Assembly (NCBI GenBank): GCA_023393825.1
Contig: JAEXBW010000027.1
Coordinates: forward strand, 1-6,658
Source of the DNA: Elusimicrobiota bacterium
GTDB taxonomy: Bacteria; Elusimicrobiota; Elusimicrobia; Elusimicrobiales; Elusimicrobiaceae
Reading direction: 5' to 3'
Length of the DNA stretch: 6,658 nucleotides
Shown: one piece after another, positions 1 to 6,242 of the stretch
How positions within the stretch are numbered: the stretch's first letter is position 1
How the letters are laid out: each line of letters begins with the position of its first letter
Notes under the pieces: model-generated
The model's input: the letters and a program-made list of their open reading frames with translations, nothing else
What the model was told of the DNA's origin: nothing
Databases searched by the model: none
Position numbers and translations under genes: made by a program

Positions 1-501
1 TATATTAAAATTGATGCCCTTTTCCGCCGCAAAGCGCAGCAGGCAGAGGAACAAAACAAAAACCAAAAACATCCAGCTGTAATTGCACGCGCCGCCAATC
101 CAAAACAAAGTATTATCAGGCACGGCCGCGCAAAAAACGGACATAAGCATAATAAGAGCGAAGGGATAAAAATCTTTGCGGGATTTAAAATCGGGCAGGC
201 GAAGATAAACCAAAAAGAAAATTGCAAAAATTAAGGCCAGTTGCACAAGCGGATTTAAAATTAAAAACAGCCATTTGCCCGACCATAAAATAATATTATT
301 AAACAAAAGCCCTATTCTGGGATTGCGGACAAGGTAAGAGGTTAAAAATATTGCAATAGCGTCGCCGAAGGTGGGGGCGGTAAGCGTGTATTCGTCGCCG
401 CCGTAAGGGTAGAGATAAGAGAAAATAAAAATAAACGCGCAGTAAGCGGCGCAAAGCGCGCCCCAAAGTATATAGTTATTTTTATATTTTGCTTCCGTCA
501 T
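1..501 (-). CDS. DUF6056-like polytopic membrane protein, paralogue 1 (3' end beyond the left edge)
   Basis: The frame is open from the ATG at 501-499 to the left edge, giving 167 residues with no stop, so the C-terminal part is missing. I chose this start because the residues align without gaps to the start of the paralogue at 1501-2820 (offset of two). The ATG lies inside the last codons of the upstream glycosyltransferase, giving a 20-base overlap and suggesting translational coupling. Hydrophobic segments lie near residues 11-30, 63-81, 84-101, 112-127 and 141-156. Motifs shared with the paralogue are SYLYPY then DEY (D36, E37) in the first outside loop, NPRIGLL (60-66), GKW/FLILNPLVQL (75-90), LRLPDFK (100-106) and PDNTLFWIGGACNYSW (128-143). 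The FW.GG..NY.W signature matches what I remember of the DUF6056 family, whose function is not established. From the neighbouring GtrB-type enzyme I infer a GT-C-like role using polyprenyl-phosphate sugars. The gene is surely real; its function is uncertain. Confidence 0.85.
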   Translation of the reverse strand, partial: MTEAKYKNNYILWGALCAAYCAFIFIFSYLYPYGGDEYTLTAPTFGDAIAIFLTSYLVRNPRIGLLFNNIILWSGKWLFLILNPLVQLALIFAIFFLVYLRLPDFKSRKDFYPFALIMLMSVFCAAVPDNTLFWIGGACNYSWMFLVFVLFLCLLRFAAEKGINFNI

Positions 502-1438
502 ATTCAATCTCTGCCAACGGGGAAGATTCCTTTATTATATAAGCGGGGCGGCGTTTGGCTTCCGCAAAAATTCTGCCTATATATTCGCCCAGTACGCCGA
601 TGGAGATAAGCTGTACCCCGCCGAAAAATAAAATAAGTACCGCTAAAGAAGCATACCCGGGGACATCTTTACCGTATAAGAAAACTTTTAAAATAATCCA
701 CGCGGCGTATACAAAACTGAGCATAGCCACAAGCGCGCCAAAGTATGTCCACAGCCTTAAGGGCAGCGTGCTGGCGTTGAAAATACCGTCTAAGGCAAAG
801 TTCCATAACTTCCAGTAAGACCACTTTGTTGTACCCGCGCTGCGTTTGGGGCGGGTATATTCCACGCCGATACTTTTAAAGCCGACCCAGTTAAAAAGGC
901 CTTTCATAAAAAGGGTATTTTCGTCTATCTTTTTTATTGCGGCAAGAACTTTAGCGTTCAGTAAACGAAAGTCGCCCGTATTGTGCGGCAGGGGGCGCGG
1001 CGCAAAAATATTATGTATTTTGTAAAAACTTTCGGAAACAAATTTCTTTATAAACCCGTCTGAACTTCTGTCCGCGCGTATGCCATAAACCATATCGTAA
1101 CCTTCTTTCCATTTTGCAACAAAGTCGGCTATTACGGCGGGCGGGTCCTGCAAATCTATGTCCATAGGCACAACGCTTTTTGCGTGTGTGTTTTGAAGTC
1201 CGCACAGCAGGGCGGCTTCCTTACCGAAGTTTCTTGAAAGGCTTATATATTTTACGGCGGGGTTTTTGGCTGCATGCGCCTTTAAAACTTCAAGGGTATT
1301 ATCTTTGCTGCCGTCGTCAACAAAAAGGTAACCGTAATCAAGCCCCAATTTTTTAAGTTCAGGCTCTACGGCTTTAAAAAATAAATCTATCGCTTCCTGC
1401 TCGTTATAGACGGGAACTAATATTATTAAATCTTTCAT
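482..1438 (-). CDS. GtrB/DPM1-type polyprenyl-phosphate glycosyltransferase (GT2, two C-terminal TM helices)
   Basis: This is a 318-residue protein of the usual length for the GtrB/CsbB/YkcC group, which transfers a sugar from a nucleotide donor to undecaprenyl phosphate at the inner face of the membrane. The GT-A domain carries VPVYNE (8-13), VDDGS (40-44), SRNFGKE (68-74) and the metal-binding DxD in DIDLQDPP (93-100), followed by GDFRLL (155-160) and the loop KRSAGTTKWSYWKL (198-211). Two membrane helices follow near 228-252 and 262-286, then the family's GEYIGRIFAEAKRRPAYII tail (284-302). No key residue is missing. The start is supported by AAGGA at 1446-1450, seven bases upstream of the ATG. 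It lies 62 bases after one DUF6056-like gene and overlaps the start of a second, so it probably supplies both with a lipid-linked sugar. The sugar cannot be read from the sequence, and no GtrA-type flippase is in the window. Confidence 0.95.
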   Translation of the reverse strand: MKDLIILVPVYNEQEAIDLFFKAVEPELKKLGLDYGYLFVDDGSKDNTLEVLKAHAAKNPAVKYISLSRNFGKEAALLCGLQNTHAKSVVPMDIDLQDPPAVIADFVAKWKEGYDMVYGIRADRSSDGFIKKFVSESFYKIHNIFAPRPLPHNTGDFRLLNAKVLAAIKKIDENTLFMKGLFNWVGFKSIGVEYTRPKRSAGTTKWSYWKLWNFALDGIFNASTLPLRLWTYFGALVAMLSFVYAAWIILKVFLYGKDVPGYASLAVLILFFGGVQLISIGVLGEYIGRIFAEAKRRPAYIIKESSPLAEIEYDGSKI

Positions 1439-1500
1439 TTTATAATCCTTTAATATGAAAAAGCTTTTCTATTGGGATATTATATATAAATTTACAAATT

Positions 1501-2820
1501 CTATTTAAGATATACGCCAAAGTGTTTTTTTATAATTTCCGGCTTAAACTCCGTATAGTCCAAAAAGAATATTGTTAAATTTTTCGTAGGCCCGGCCATA
1601 GGTTTTATTTTATTTACATAAGCGGCAGGCTGGCCTTTTGACACGGCATTTGCTGCCGCTGACTTAATGGCGGCGTCTTGGCGGTAAAGGTCAGCGTAAG
1701 GCAGGGTAAATAGCGGAAGATAGGCAATCATTGCTGCAAACAAGGGAATAAAAACAATTTTATAAATATCCGTTTTAAAGGTTTCGTTTATATATTTTAA
1801 AAAGAAAACAAAAGAAAGCATAAAGAAAACCGATGCGGAATAAAAAGCTCTTTCAGGCGGGCGGGGCGCAAGAAACAAGACAAAGGCAAGTATTGCGGCG
1901 GTGGCAAAACAAAGCAGGCTTAACAGCAGGTTTTTATCTTTTAAACGGTTGTAGGCAGAGTTTTTGTCAAAATAAGCCAAAGGCAGGGCTATGGCTAGAA
2001 TAGCAGGGGTATAAAAAGTAGCAGCAATAAGATCTTGTATGTGATTAATGTGCATAAAAAGTTTTTGCGTTAAGGGCAGGTTTACAAAACCGGCAAATTC
2101 CCAAAAGTTTGCTCTGTTGTAAGAGCCGTTAGCGCTAAAAAGCAGAACCGCGCCTATGGCCGTGGCGGCAAAAACCCAATAAAACCAAGGTTGCATTTTA
2201 AGTCTTTTATAACGGGCGTAAAGCCAAAATCCGCTCATAATAAGCAGGGCCATTGGGCTGTTATTTTCGTTGCTCATGCCGATAAAGAAGCCTATGATAA
2301 GAGCAATAATTTTTACAAGGAGTATATTTGGAAGAATATTTTTATTTTCCGCCAGATGGCGCAGTCCGCATAAAAGCAGCATAAATGGAAGCAGCGCCCA
2401 ACTGTAATTACAAGCGCCGCCGATCCAAAATAAAGTATTATCAGGCGCGCTTACTGCAAATAAAGCGAATATTGCAAGCAGGGAGAAGGGGATAATATCT
2501 TTTATCTCTTTAAAATCAGGCAGACGGAGAAAGACAAAATAAAACTCTGCAAGTACAAGAGAAAGCTGCACTAAAGGATTTAAAATTAAAAAGGACCACT
2601 TGCCAAAATACAAAATTAAGCTTGCCGCCAAAAGGCCTATTCTGGGATTCCATAATTGATAGGAAAGGAAATACTCGTATAAAACTTCTTTAACGGAGGA
2701 GTATGTGTAAAGATATTCGTCTTCTGTATACGGATAGAGGTAGGAAAATACAAAAACGGCAATCAGGAACAAGGCGCAAATTGATGTCCAAAGAACATAT
2801 CTTTTATTTATTTTGTGCAT
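1501..2820 (-). CDS. DUF6056-like polytopic membrane protein, paralogue 2 (complete)
   Basis: The complete protein has 439 residues and about eleven or twelve hydrophobic segments (roughly 9-30, 62-80, 82-99, 108-124, 138-153, 166-182, 188-203, 212-229, 262-284, 298-317, 326-342, 353-373), followed by a soluble C-terminal tail of about 65 residues. Notable motifs are YTEDEY (31-36) in the first outside loop, NPRIGLL (58-64), PDNTLFWIGGACNYSW (126-141), GMSNENNSP (181-189) and APRPPERAF (318-326). These fit my recollection of DUF6056, a family without an assigned reaction. The layout, with acidic residues just after the first helix and many helices, recalls GT-C glycosyltransferases; that is inference. 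The ATG sits 12 bases after the CLC gene, with GGGGA only four bases upstream of it, so translation may be coupled. The gene lies directly before the GtrB-type gene and is about 54% identical to the truncated gene on its other side over the shared N-terminal 155 or so residues. Confidence 0.92.
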   Translation of the reverse strand: MHKINKRYVLWTSICALFLIAVFVFSYLYPYTEDEYLYTYSSVKEVLYEYFLSYQLWNPRIGLLAASLILYFGKWSFLILNPLVQLSLVLAEFYFVFLRLPDFKEIKDIIPFSLLAIFALFAVSAPDNTLFWIGGACNYSWALLPFMLLLCGLRHLAENKNILPNILLVKIIALIIGFFIGMSNENNSPMALLIMSGFWLYARYKRLKMQPWFYWVFAATAIGAVLLFSANGSYNRANFWEFAGFVNLPLTQKLFMHINHIQDLIAATFYTPAILAIALPLAYFDKNSAYNRLKDKNLLLSLLCFATAAILAFVLFLAPRPPERAFYSASVFFMLSFVFFLKYINETFKTDIYKIVFIPLFAAMIAYLPLFTLPYADLYRQDAAIKSAAANAVSKGQPAAYVNKIKPMAGPTKNLTIFFLDYTEFKPEIIKKHFGVYLK

Positions 2821-2832
2821 ATAATCCCCGAT

Positions 2833-4335
2833 TTATTTATCTTCTTTATCAAAATGTGTCATAAAAAGATGACCGAAAAGAAAAACAAAAAATCCTTTTT
2901 TCTTTTTATTATTTGTTTCCTTTTCTCTTCTTTCTTTCTTTTCTTCTATTACGTTTTTAGTCTCGGAAATAGTTTTTTCTATAGCTTCTTTAAAATCCGG
3001 TATCAGGTGGCGCACAAGGGATAAAAAGATATTCTTTTGCCTTAACTGGTATTCAAGCTGCTGTATGCTTTGCGGCGGTTCTTCTTCCCATGGTTCGTCG
3101 TCGGATAAATCTTTTACAAAGTTAAATTTTTGTTTTGCAAACACGCTTCTCTGCCCCGTTACCAAAAAGCTTAATATGCACGATACAGCGGCGTAAGGCG
3201 CAATAGTCGCGCCGAAAAGTTCAATAGCCATAACGCTAGCGGCCAGCGGTGTATTAGCCACGCCAGCCAGCACGCTTACCAACCCCAAAGCCGCAAATGT
3301 TATGGGATTTAGGCCTGTTATCTGCGCAAAAAAGCTGCCCGCGTGCGCGCCGATAAAAAACACTGGCGTTATAATGCCGCCCACGCCGCCCGCGGCAAAA
3401 GTAACTGCGGTTGTAAGCATTTTAAAGAGAAAGGCAAAGGTATCTGCAGGGCCGCCCGCCAAAACAGCTTCTACTTGGTCCATGCCGAGCCCCAGATATA
3501 TGGGCGATGTAAGCAAAGCTATAAAAACTACCAGCGCGCCGCCCGTAAAACATTTTAAAAAGGGGGAAAAACGAAGAGAGATAAAGCGAAATATTATTTT
3601 AGCCAGCTTCATAATTTCTATAAATAAAAGCGACACAAGGCCAAAAAATAAGCCCGCCGCCATAACCTGCAAAAGTGAACTGTCTATATTAAGCGCTTTA
3701 AGTGCGAGGGGGTGGTAAAGATATTCCACGCCCATCATATGCGTTACCTGAAAGGAAGTTATACCCGCTATAAACGCGGGGAACATAACCTCGTAAAAAA
3801 CTTTGCCTACGCTTAAAACTTCCAAACCGAAAAGCGCGCCCGATATCGGCACGCCGAACACGCCCGCAAAGCCAGCGCTTACGCCGCAAATCATAAGCTT
3901 GCGTCTTTCGTTGGGGTTAAAGTTAAAAAATTTGGAAAAGAAGGAAGCCACGCCCGCGCCCACGTCGGCACAAGGCGCTTCTTTACCCGCAGAACCGCCC
4001 GCGGAAATTGTTATTATAGGCAAAAAGAAAGCCTTTGCGGCGGATATAACCGATATAGGTTTGCGCGCGTTGATGCGCGCTATTGCGGCGTCTGTGGAGT
4101 AGTCTGTATCCTGCTCGGCTATTTTGCGCGCAAGGATGTGAACTATATAAAAAGCGAAGGGCATTACAAAAAAGTAATACGGCACCTTGTTTGTAACGCC
4201 CACGCTTACACTTAAAAGTTTTAAAAAGAAAGAGTTAAATATACCTACAACGATGCCTATAAAAGTAGAAGCCAGAAACCACTTTAGAATATTAAAAAAG
4301 GCAATTTTTTTTCTTAATAAAAACTCTGTCTTCAT
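2833..4335 (-). CDS. CLC-family chloride channel/transporter with a charged C-terminal tail
   Basis: This 500-residue CLC protein moves anions across the inner membrane, by exchange with protons or passively. The core spans about 1-395. GKEAP (117-121) is the GREGP motif with the external gating glutamate at E119, and GGIITP (319-324) is the second anion-binding motif. PISGALFGLEV (163-173) aligns with PLAGILFIIEE of E. coli ClcA; the internal proton glutamate (E203 there) is a valine here (V173), as in eukaryotic CLC channels. The GSGIP motif is not recognisable; that region reads YSTDAAI (79-85), resembling the GHGTDAVI type I recall in other bacterial CLCs. No CBS domains follow. Instead there is an acidic stretch (410-419), a Lys/Glu-rich probable coiled coil (445-480) and a hydrophobic patch (481-492). 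The ATG starts three bases after the thioredoxin-fusion gene stops, which implies coupling. Whether it is a channel or a transporter, and its anion preference, cannot be settled here. Confidence 0.95.
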   Translation of the reverse strand: MKTEFLLRKKIAFFNILKWFLASTFIGIVVGIFNSFFLKLLSVSVGVTNKVPYYFFVMPFAFYIVHILARKIAEQDTDYSTDAAIARINARKPISVISAAKAFFLPIITISAGGSAGKEAPCADVGAGVASFFSKFFNFNPNERRKLMICGVSAGFAGVFGVPISGALFGLEVLSVGKVFYEVMFPAFIAGITSFQVTHMMGVEYLYHPLALKALNIDSSLLQVMAAGLFFGLVSLLFIEIMKLAKIIFRFISLRFSPFLKCFTGGALVVFIALLTSPIYLGLGMDQVEAVLAGGPADTFAFLFKMLTTAVTFAAGGVGGIITPVFFIGAHAGSFFAQITGLNPITFAALGLVSVLAGVANTPLAASVMAIELFGATIAPYAAVSCILSFLVTGQRSVFAKQKFNFVKDLSDDEPWEEEPPQSIQQLEYQLRQKNIFLSLVRHLIPDFKEAIEKTISETKNVIEEKKERREKETNNKKKKGFFVFLFGHLFMTHFDKEDK

Positions 4336-4338
4336 CTC

Positions 4339-5463
4339 TTATATATTACGCAGCAACATAAGGCCGAGGCCCAAAAACACGAGAGAGAGCAATATTTTGG
4401 CCACGCCTAAGTGCTTTTTAAAGAAGTTATTTATCCCTTCCGATTTATAACCCACTGCGGAGAGGATAAAAACAGAAAGCAACGGCAAAATAAACATTAC
4501 GTTATACACAAGTAACATTGCGGTTGCCTGAAGGCGGAAGGCAGGGTCTTTCATAATAAGCACGATGGTAGGGATATAAACTTGCCCCGTGCAAACTGCT
4601 TCAACCAAAGAAACTATAAAACCTACCGCCAGAGAGGCTATTACAAGTCTTACGGGGTGGCGTTCTTCTTTATTTCTTAAAAAGAAACCTATTATTTTGT
4701 TAATTCTCGTCTTTAAATTAGCCGGCAGTTTTAGCAACATTGTTTTGCTGTCTTTGGTTTTGCGGTACATCAAAAAGTCGTAAATGCTGAGCGCAAAGAA
4801 GATAAAGCAGATTAAGGCCGTGAGTATGTAGAAAATTTTTATAACTATCTGGAAAGATTCCAAAGCGTAAAGAACTTTAAATAATCCCAAGCCTAAAAGG
4901 ATATAAGTAATAAATACGGCAAGGCAGTAAGCCCCGCCGACGTATATAACCTCTTTACGTTTATAGCCGTATACGGTAAGGAAGGACACAAAAAATACTA
5001 TTACGGCAAAGGCGCACGGGTTAATACCATCTACAAGGCCGTTGGCTATAATGGCGGCAAAGGTAATTTGATTAAAGGAGGCTTTTACGTCCACATTGCC
5101 TATTGATTTTGTAGTCGCGCTGCTTATAATACTTTCTTCTATAGCGGCTTCGGAGTAAAGGTTAATATCCTCGGGGTAGCCTAAAAGGAAGTGGTTGCCC
5201 ACTACAAGCGCGGGGACGGCGGCGGGGCTGTCGTATTGTTTTGCAAGGTCGGCCAGTTTTAAATTGTTAGCCTCTACCGAGGTATCCATATCAATAAAAT
5301 TTACTTTATCGGCGTACATTTTTTTAAGTTCGGGATAATATTCTTTTTTAAATTTTATGCAGTGCATGCACGATGGGGAAGTAAATATATAAACATCGGG
5401 CTTAGTCTGCGCTAAGGCAGCAAGGGGAAGTAAAAGTAAAATAAAAATGAGCAGCTTTTTCAT
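4339..5463 (-). CDS. Secreted thioredoxin-like domain fused to a CcdA/DsbD-type transmembrane electron carrier
   Basis: The 374-residue protein begins with a signal peptide or signal anchor (1-18, MKK then a Leu-rich core ending ALA). A thioredoxin-like domain follows at about 22-115, with the redox pair C32-M-H-C35 and a VP pair at 83-84 where the cis-proline should be. From about 130 come six hydrophobic segments (132-163, 173-195, 205-228, 270-296, 312-338, 352-371). The family cysteines are in GINPCAF (C150) and EAVCTGQ (C291), the pair that carries electrons in CcdA and DsbD. The likely role is passing reducing power from cytoplasmic thioredoxin across the membrane to the outer thioredoxin domain, to reduce disulfides of exported proteins. 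It differs from DsbD in having one periplasmic domain, placed N-terminally. The start is supported by GGAG at 5470-5473, six bases upstream. It sits between marC-like and CLC genes with gaps of 11 and 3 bases. The natural substrate is unknown. Confidence 0.93.
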   Translation of the reverse strand: MKKLLIFILLLLPLAALAQTKPDVYIFTSPSCMHCIKFKKEYYPELKKMYADKVNFIDMDTSVEANNLKLADLAKQYDSPAAVPALVVGNHFLLGYPEDINLYSEAAIEESIISSATTKSIGNVDVKASFNQITFAAIIANGLVDGINPCAFAVIVFFVSFLTVYGYKRKEVIYVGGAYCLAVFITYILLGLGLFKVLYALESFQIVIKIFYILTALICFIFFALSIYDFLMYRKTKDSKTMLLKLPANLKTRINKIIGFFLRNKEERHPVRLVIASLAVGFIVSLVEAVCTGQVYIPTIVLIMKDPAFRLQATAMLLVYNVMFILPLLSVFILSAVGYKSEGINNFFKKHLGVAKILLSLVFLGLGLMLLRNI

Positions 5464-5474
5464 CGTAATCTCCG

Positions 5475-6080
5475 TTATATATTGTAATTGGTTTTTATAA
5501 ATTCTGCTACGCCGTTCATAACCATATTAACTGACATAAGCACCAGCAACATACCTGTTAATCTTTCCAAAGCTATCAGCCCGCGTTTGCCAAGCAGATT
5601 GCTTATGGGGAAAGACAATAATAAAATTGCTCCGTTTACGGCGGAGGCCACAAGTACCGCTATCAAAAGGTAAAACACTTTGCTTAACGGACCCGAGGAA
5701 AGTATTAAGAGCATACTTAAGCTTGCGGGGCCTGCTATAAGCGGCATTGCTAAGGGGACAATAAATGGTTCTTCTTCTTTAAGGTTCTTGGGGGAATCGT
5801 CTTCCAGCGAGTTAAAGACAAGCTTGATAGAGATAATAAATAATATTATCCCGCCCGCTATGCCCATGGACGACTGGGCTATACCCAAAAGATTTAAAAA
5901 TTTATTGCCTATAAAAAGGAAGGTAACCATTATAAAAAGAGCTATTATAAGCTCGCGCACTAAAATAAAAGTGCGTCTTTCGGGCGATACTTTTTTTAAA
6001 GCTGTAATAAAAAGGGGAATGTTCCCAAACGGGTCCATTACCAAAATTAAAGTTACTACTGCGGAGAGTATTATTTCCAT
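5475..6080 (-). CDS. MarC/UPF0056 family integral membrane protein
   Basis: From the ATG at 6080 the protein has 201 residues, the normal length for MarC/YhgN/YchE proteins. Family signatures are DPFGNIPLF (about 16-24), GGIILFIISIKL (76-87), PLAMPLIAGPASLSMLL (109-125) and ERLTGMLLVLMSVNMVMNGV (171-190), spread over six hydrophobic segments. The biochemical role of the family is unsettled; the old link of MarC to antibiotic resistance has not held up. A GTG at 6089 would add three residues (a start of MFFMEI), but the only good ribosome-binding sequence, AAGG at 6089-6092, sits eight bases before the ATG and abuts that GTG, so I prefer the ATG. It is the first gene after the pilin terminator and so probably the promoter-proximal gene of the operon. 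Its stop is 11 bases before the thioredoxin-fusion gene, whose ribosome-binding site lies in that gap. Confidence 0.93.
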   Translation of the reverse strand: MEIILSAVVTLILVMDPFGNIPLFITALKKVSPERRTFILVRELIIALFIMVTFLFIGNKFLNLLGIAQSSMGIAGGIILFIISIKLVFNSLEDDSPKNLKEEEPFIVPLAMPLIAGPASLSMLLILSSGPLSKVFYLLIAVLVASAVNGAILLLSFPISNLLGKRGLIALERLTGMLLVLMSVNMVMNGVAEFIKTNYNI

Positions 6081-6086
6081 AAAAAA

Positions 6087-6092
6087 CACCTT
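6087..6092 (-). promoter_or_regulatory. Ribosome-binding site deciding the marC-like start
   Basis: On the minus strand the sequence reads AAGGTG followed by six T and the ATG at 6080. AAGG is eight bases from that ATG, but it is adjacent to the alternative GTG at 6089, which therefore has no usable Shine-Dalgarno spacing. Confidence 0.6.
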
Positions 6093-6133
6093 GTTTACAA
6101 CGTAAAGCGGCCTTCATTGCTGCCGTTATATCT

Positions 6134-6162
6134 ATAATACTAAATTGAAGGGGCATTTAAAA
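6134..6162 (-). promoter_or_regulatory. Weak candidate sigma70-type promoter for the operon
   Basis: In the gap between the pilin terminator and the marC-like start, the minus strand shows TATTAT (6134-6139, a near match to the -10 box). A poor -35 match, TTTTAA (6157-6162), lies 17 bases away. Transcription would begin near 6126-6128, leaving a leader of about 45 bases. The location is right because a terminator lies just upstream and the operon must start somewhere here. The -35 match is only 3 of 6, in AT-rich sequence, so the exact boxes are tentative. Confidence 0.25.
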
Positions 6163-6189
6163 GTAAAAGAGGTATTGTAAGGCCAAATA

Positions 6190-6219
6190 AAAAACCCCCG
6201 CTGTTAAGCAGGGGTTTTT
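6190..6219. terminator. Intrinsic (rho-independent) terminator of the pilin gene, potentially bidirectional
   Basis: The hairpin pairs AAAAACCCC (6190-6198) with GGGGTTTTT (6211-6219). A C-A mismatch (6199/6210) follows, then an inner GCT/AGC stem and the four-base loop GTTA (6203-6206). Read on the minus strand, the C/G stem is followed by six T then ATTTGG, a good U-tract, so it should end the pilin transcript. The hairpin base begins 23 bases after the pilin stop codon. The plus strand also has five T after the stem, so it could stop transcription from the other side, though no plus-strand gene is visible. Confidence 0.9.
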
Positions 6220-6242
6220 AAATATTTGATTTACGCTAAGAA

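Larger units (their letters stand above)
1..6080 (-). other. Probable single operon of six membrane-protein genes
   Basis: Six consecutive minus-strand genes are separated by 11, 3, 12 and 62 bases, and the last pair overlaps by 20 bases. I see no hairpin followed by a T-run in any of these junctions. The only terminator is upstream of the first gene, at 6190-6219. The 62-base gap at 1439-1500 is the only place where an internal promoter could easily fit; it is AT-rich and contains TATAAT on the minus strand, but no convincing -35 box. The left end of the operon is outside the window. Confidence 0.6.

Noticed and set aside
1439..1500. Internal promoter in the 62-base gap before the glycosyltransferase
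   Set aside because: A TATAAT is present on the minus strand, but the best -35 at 17 bases is a poor match (TAAATA) and the whole gap is AT-rich, so chance is a fair explanation.
1..2820. The paralogous pair as a mobile element or long direct repeat
   Set aside because: The similarity is protein-level coding similarity with considerable DNA divergence. No terminal repeats or transposase are present.
2880..2920. Programmed frameshift site in the A-rich end of the CLC gene
   Set aside because: The six-A run followed by G sits in the wrong codon phase for the classic A-AAA-AAG slip, and no downstream stem was evident.
3302..4102. Plus-strand open frames opposite the CLC gene (3302-3718, 3803-4102)
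   Set aside because: They lie wholly antisense to an intact CLC gene, have Lys/Pro/Ala-rich compositions typical of antisense frames, and show no recognisable domain.
5680..6105. Plus-strand open frame of 141 residues opposite the marC-like gene
   Set aside because: It is fully covered by the well-supported MarC family gene on the minus strand and has no family features.
5902..6156. Minus-strand open frame of 84 residues overlapping the 5' part of the marC-like gene
   Set aside because: It is out of frame with the real gene, most of it overlaps conserved MarC sequence, and no supporting ribosome-binding site is seen.
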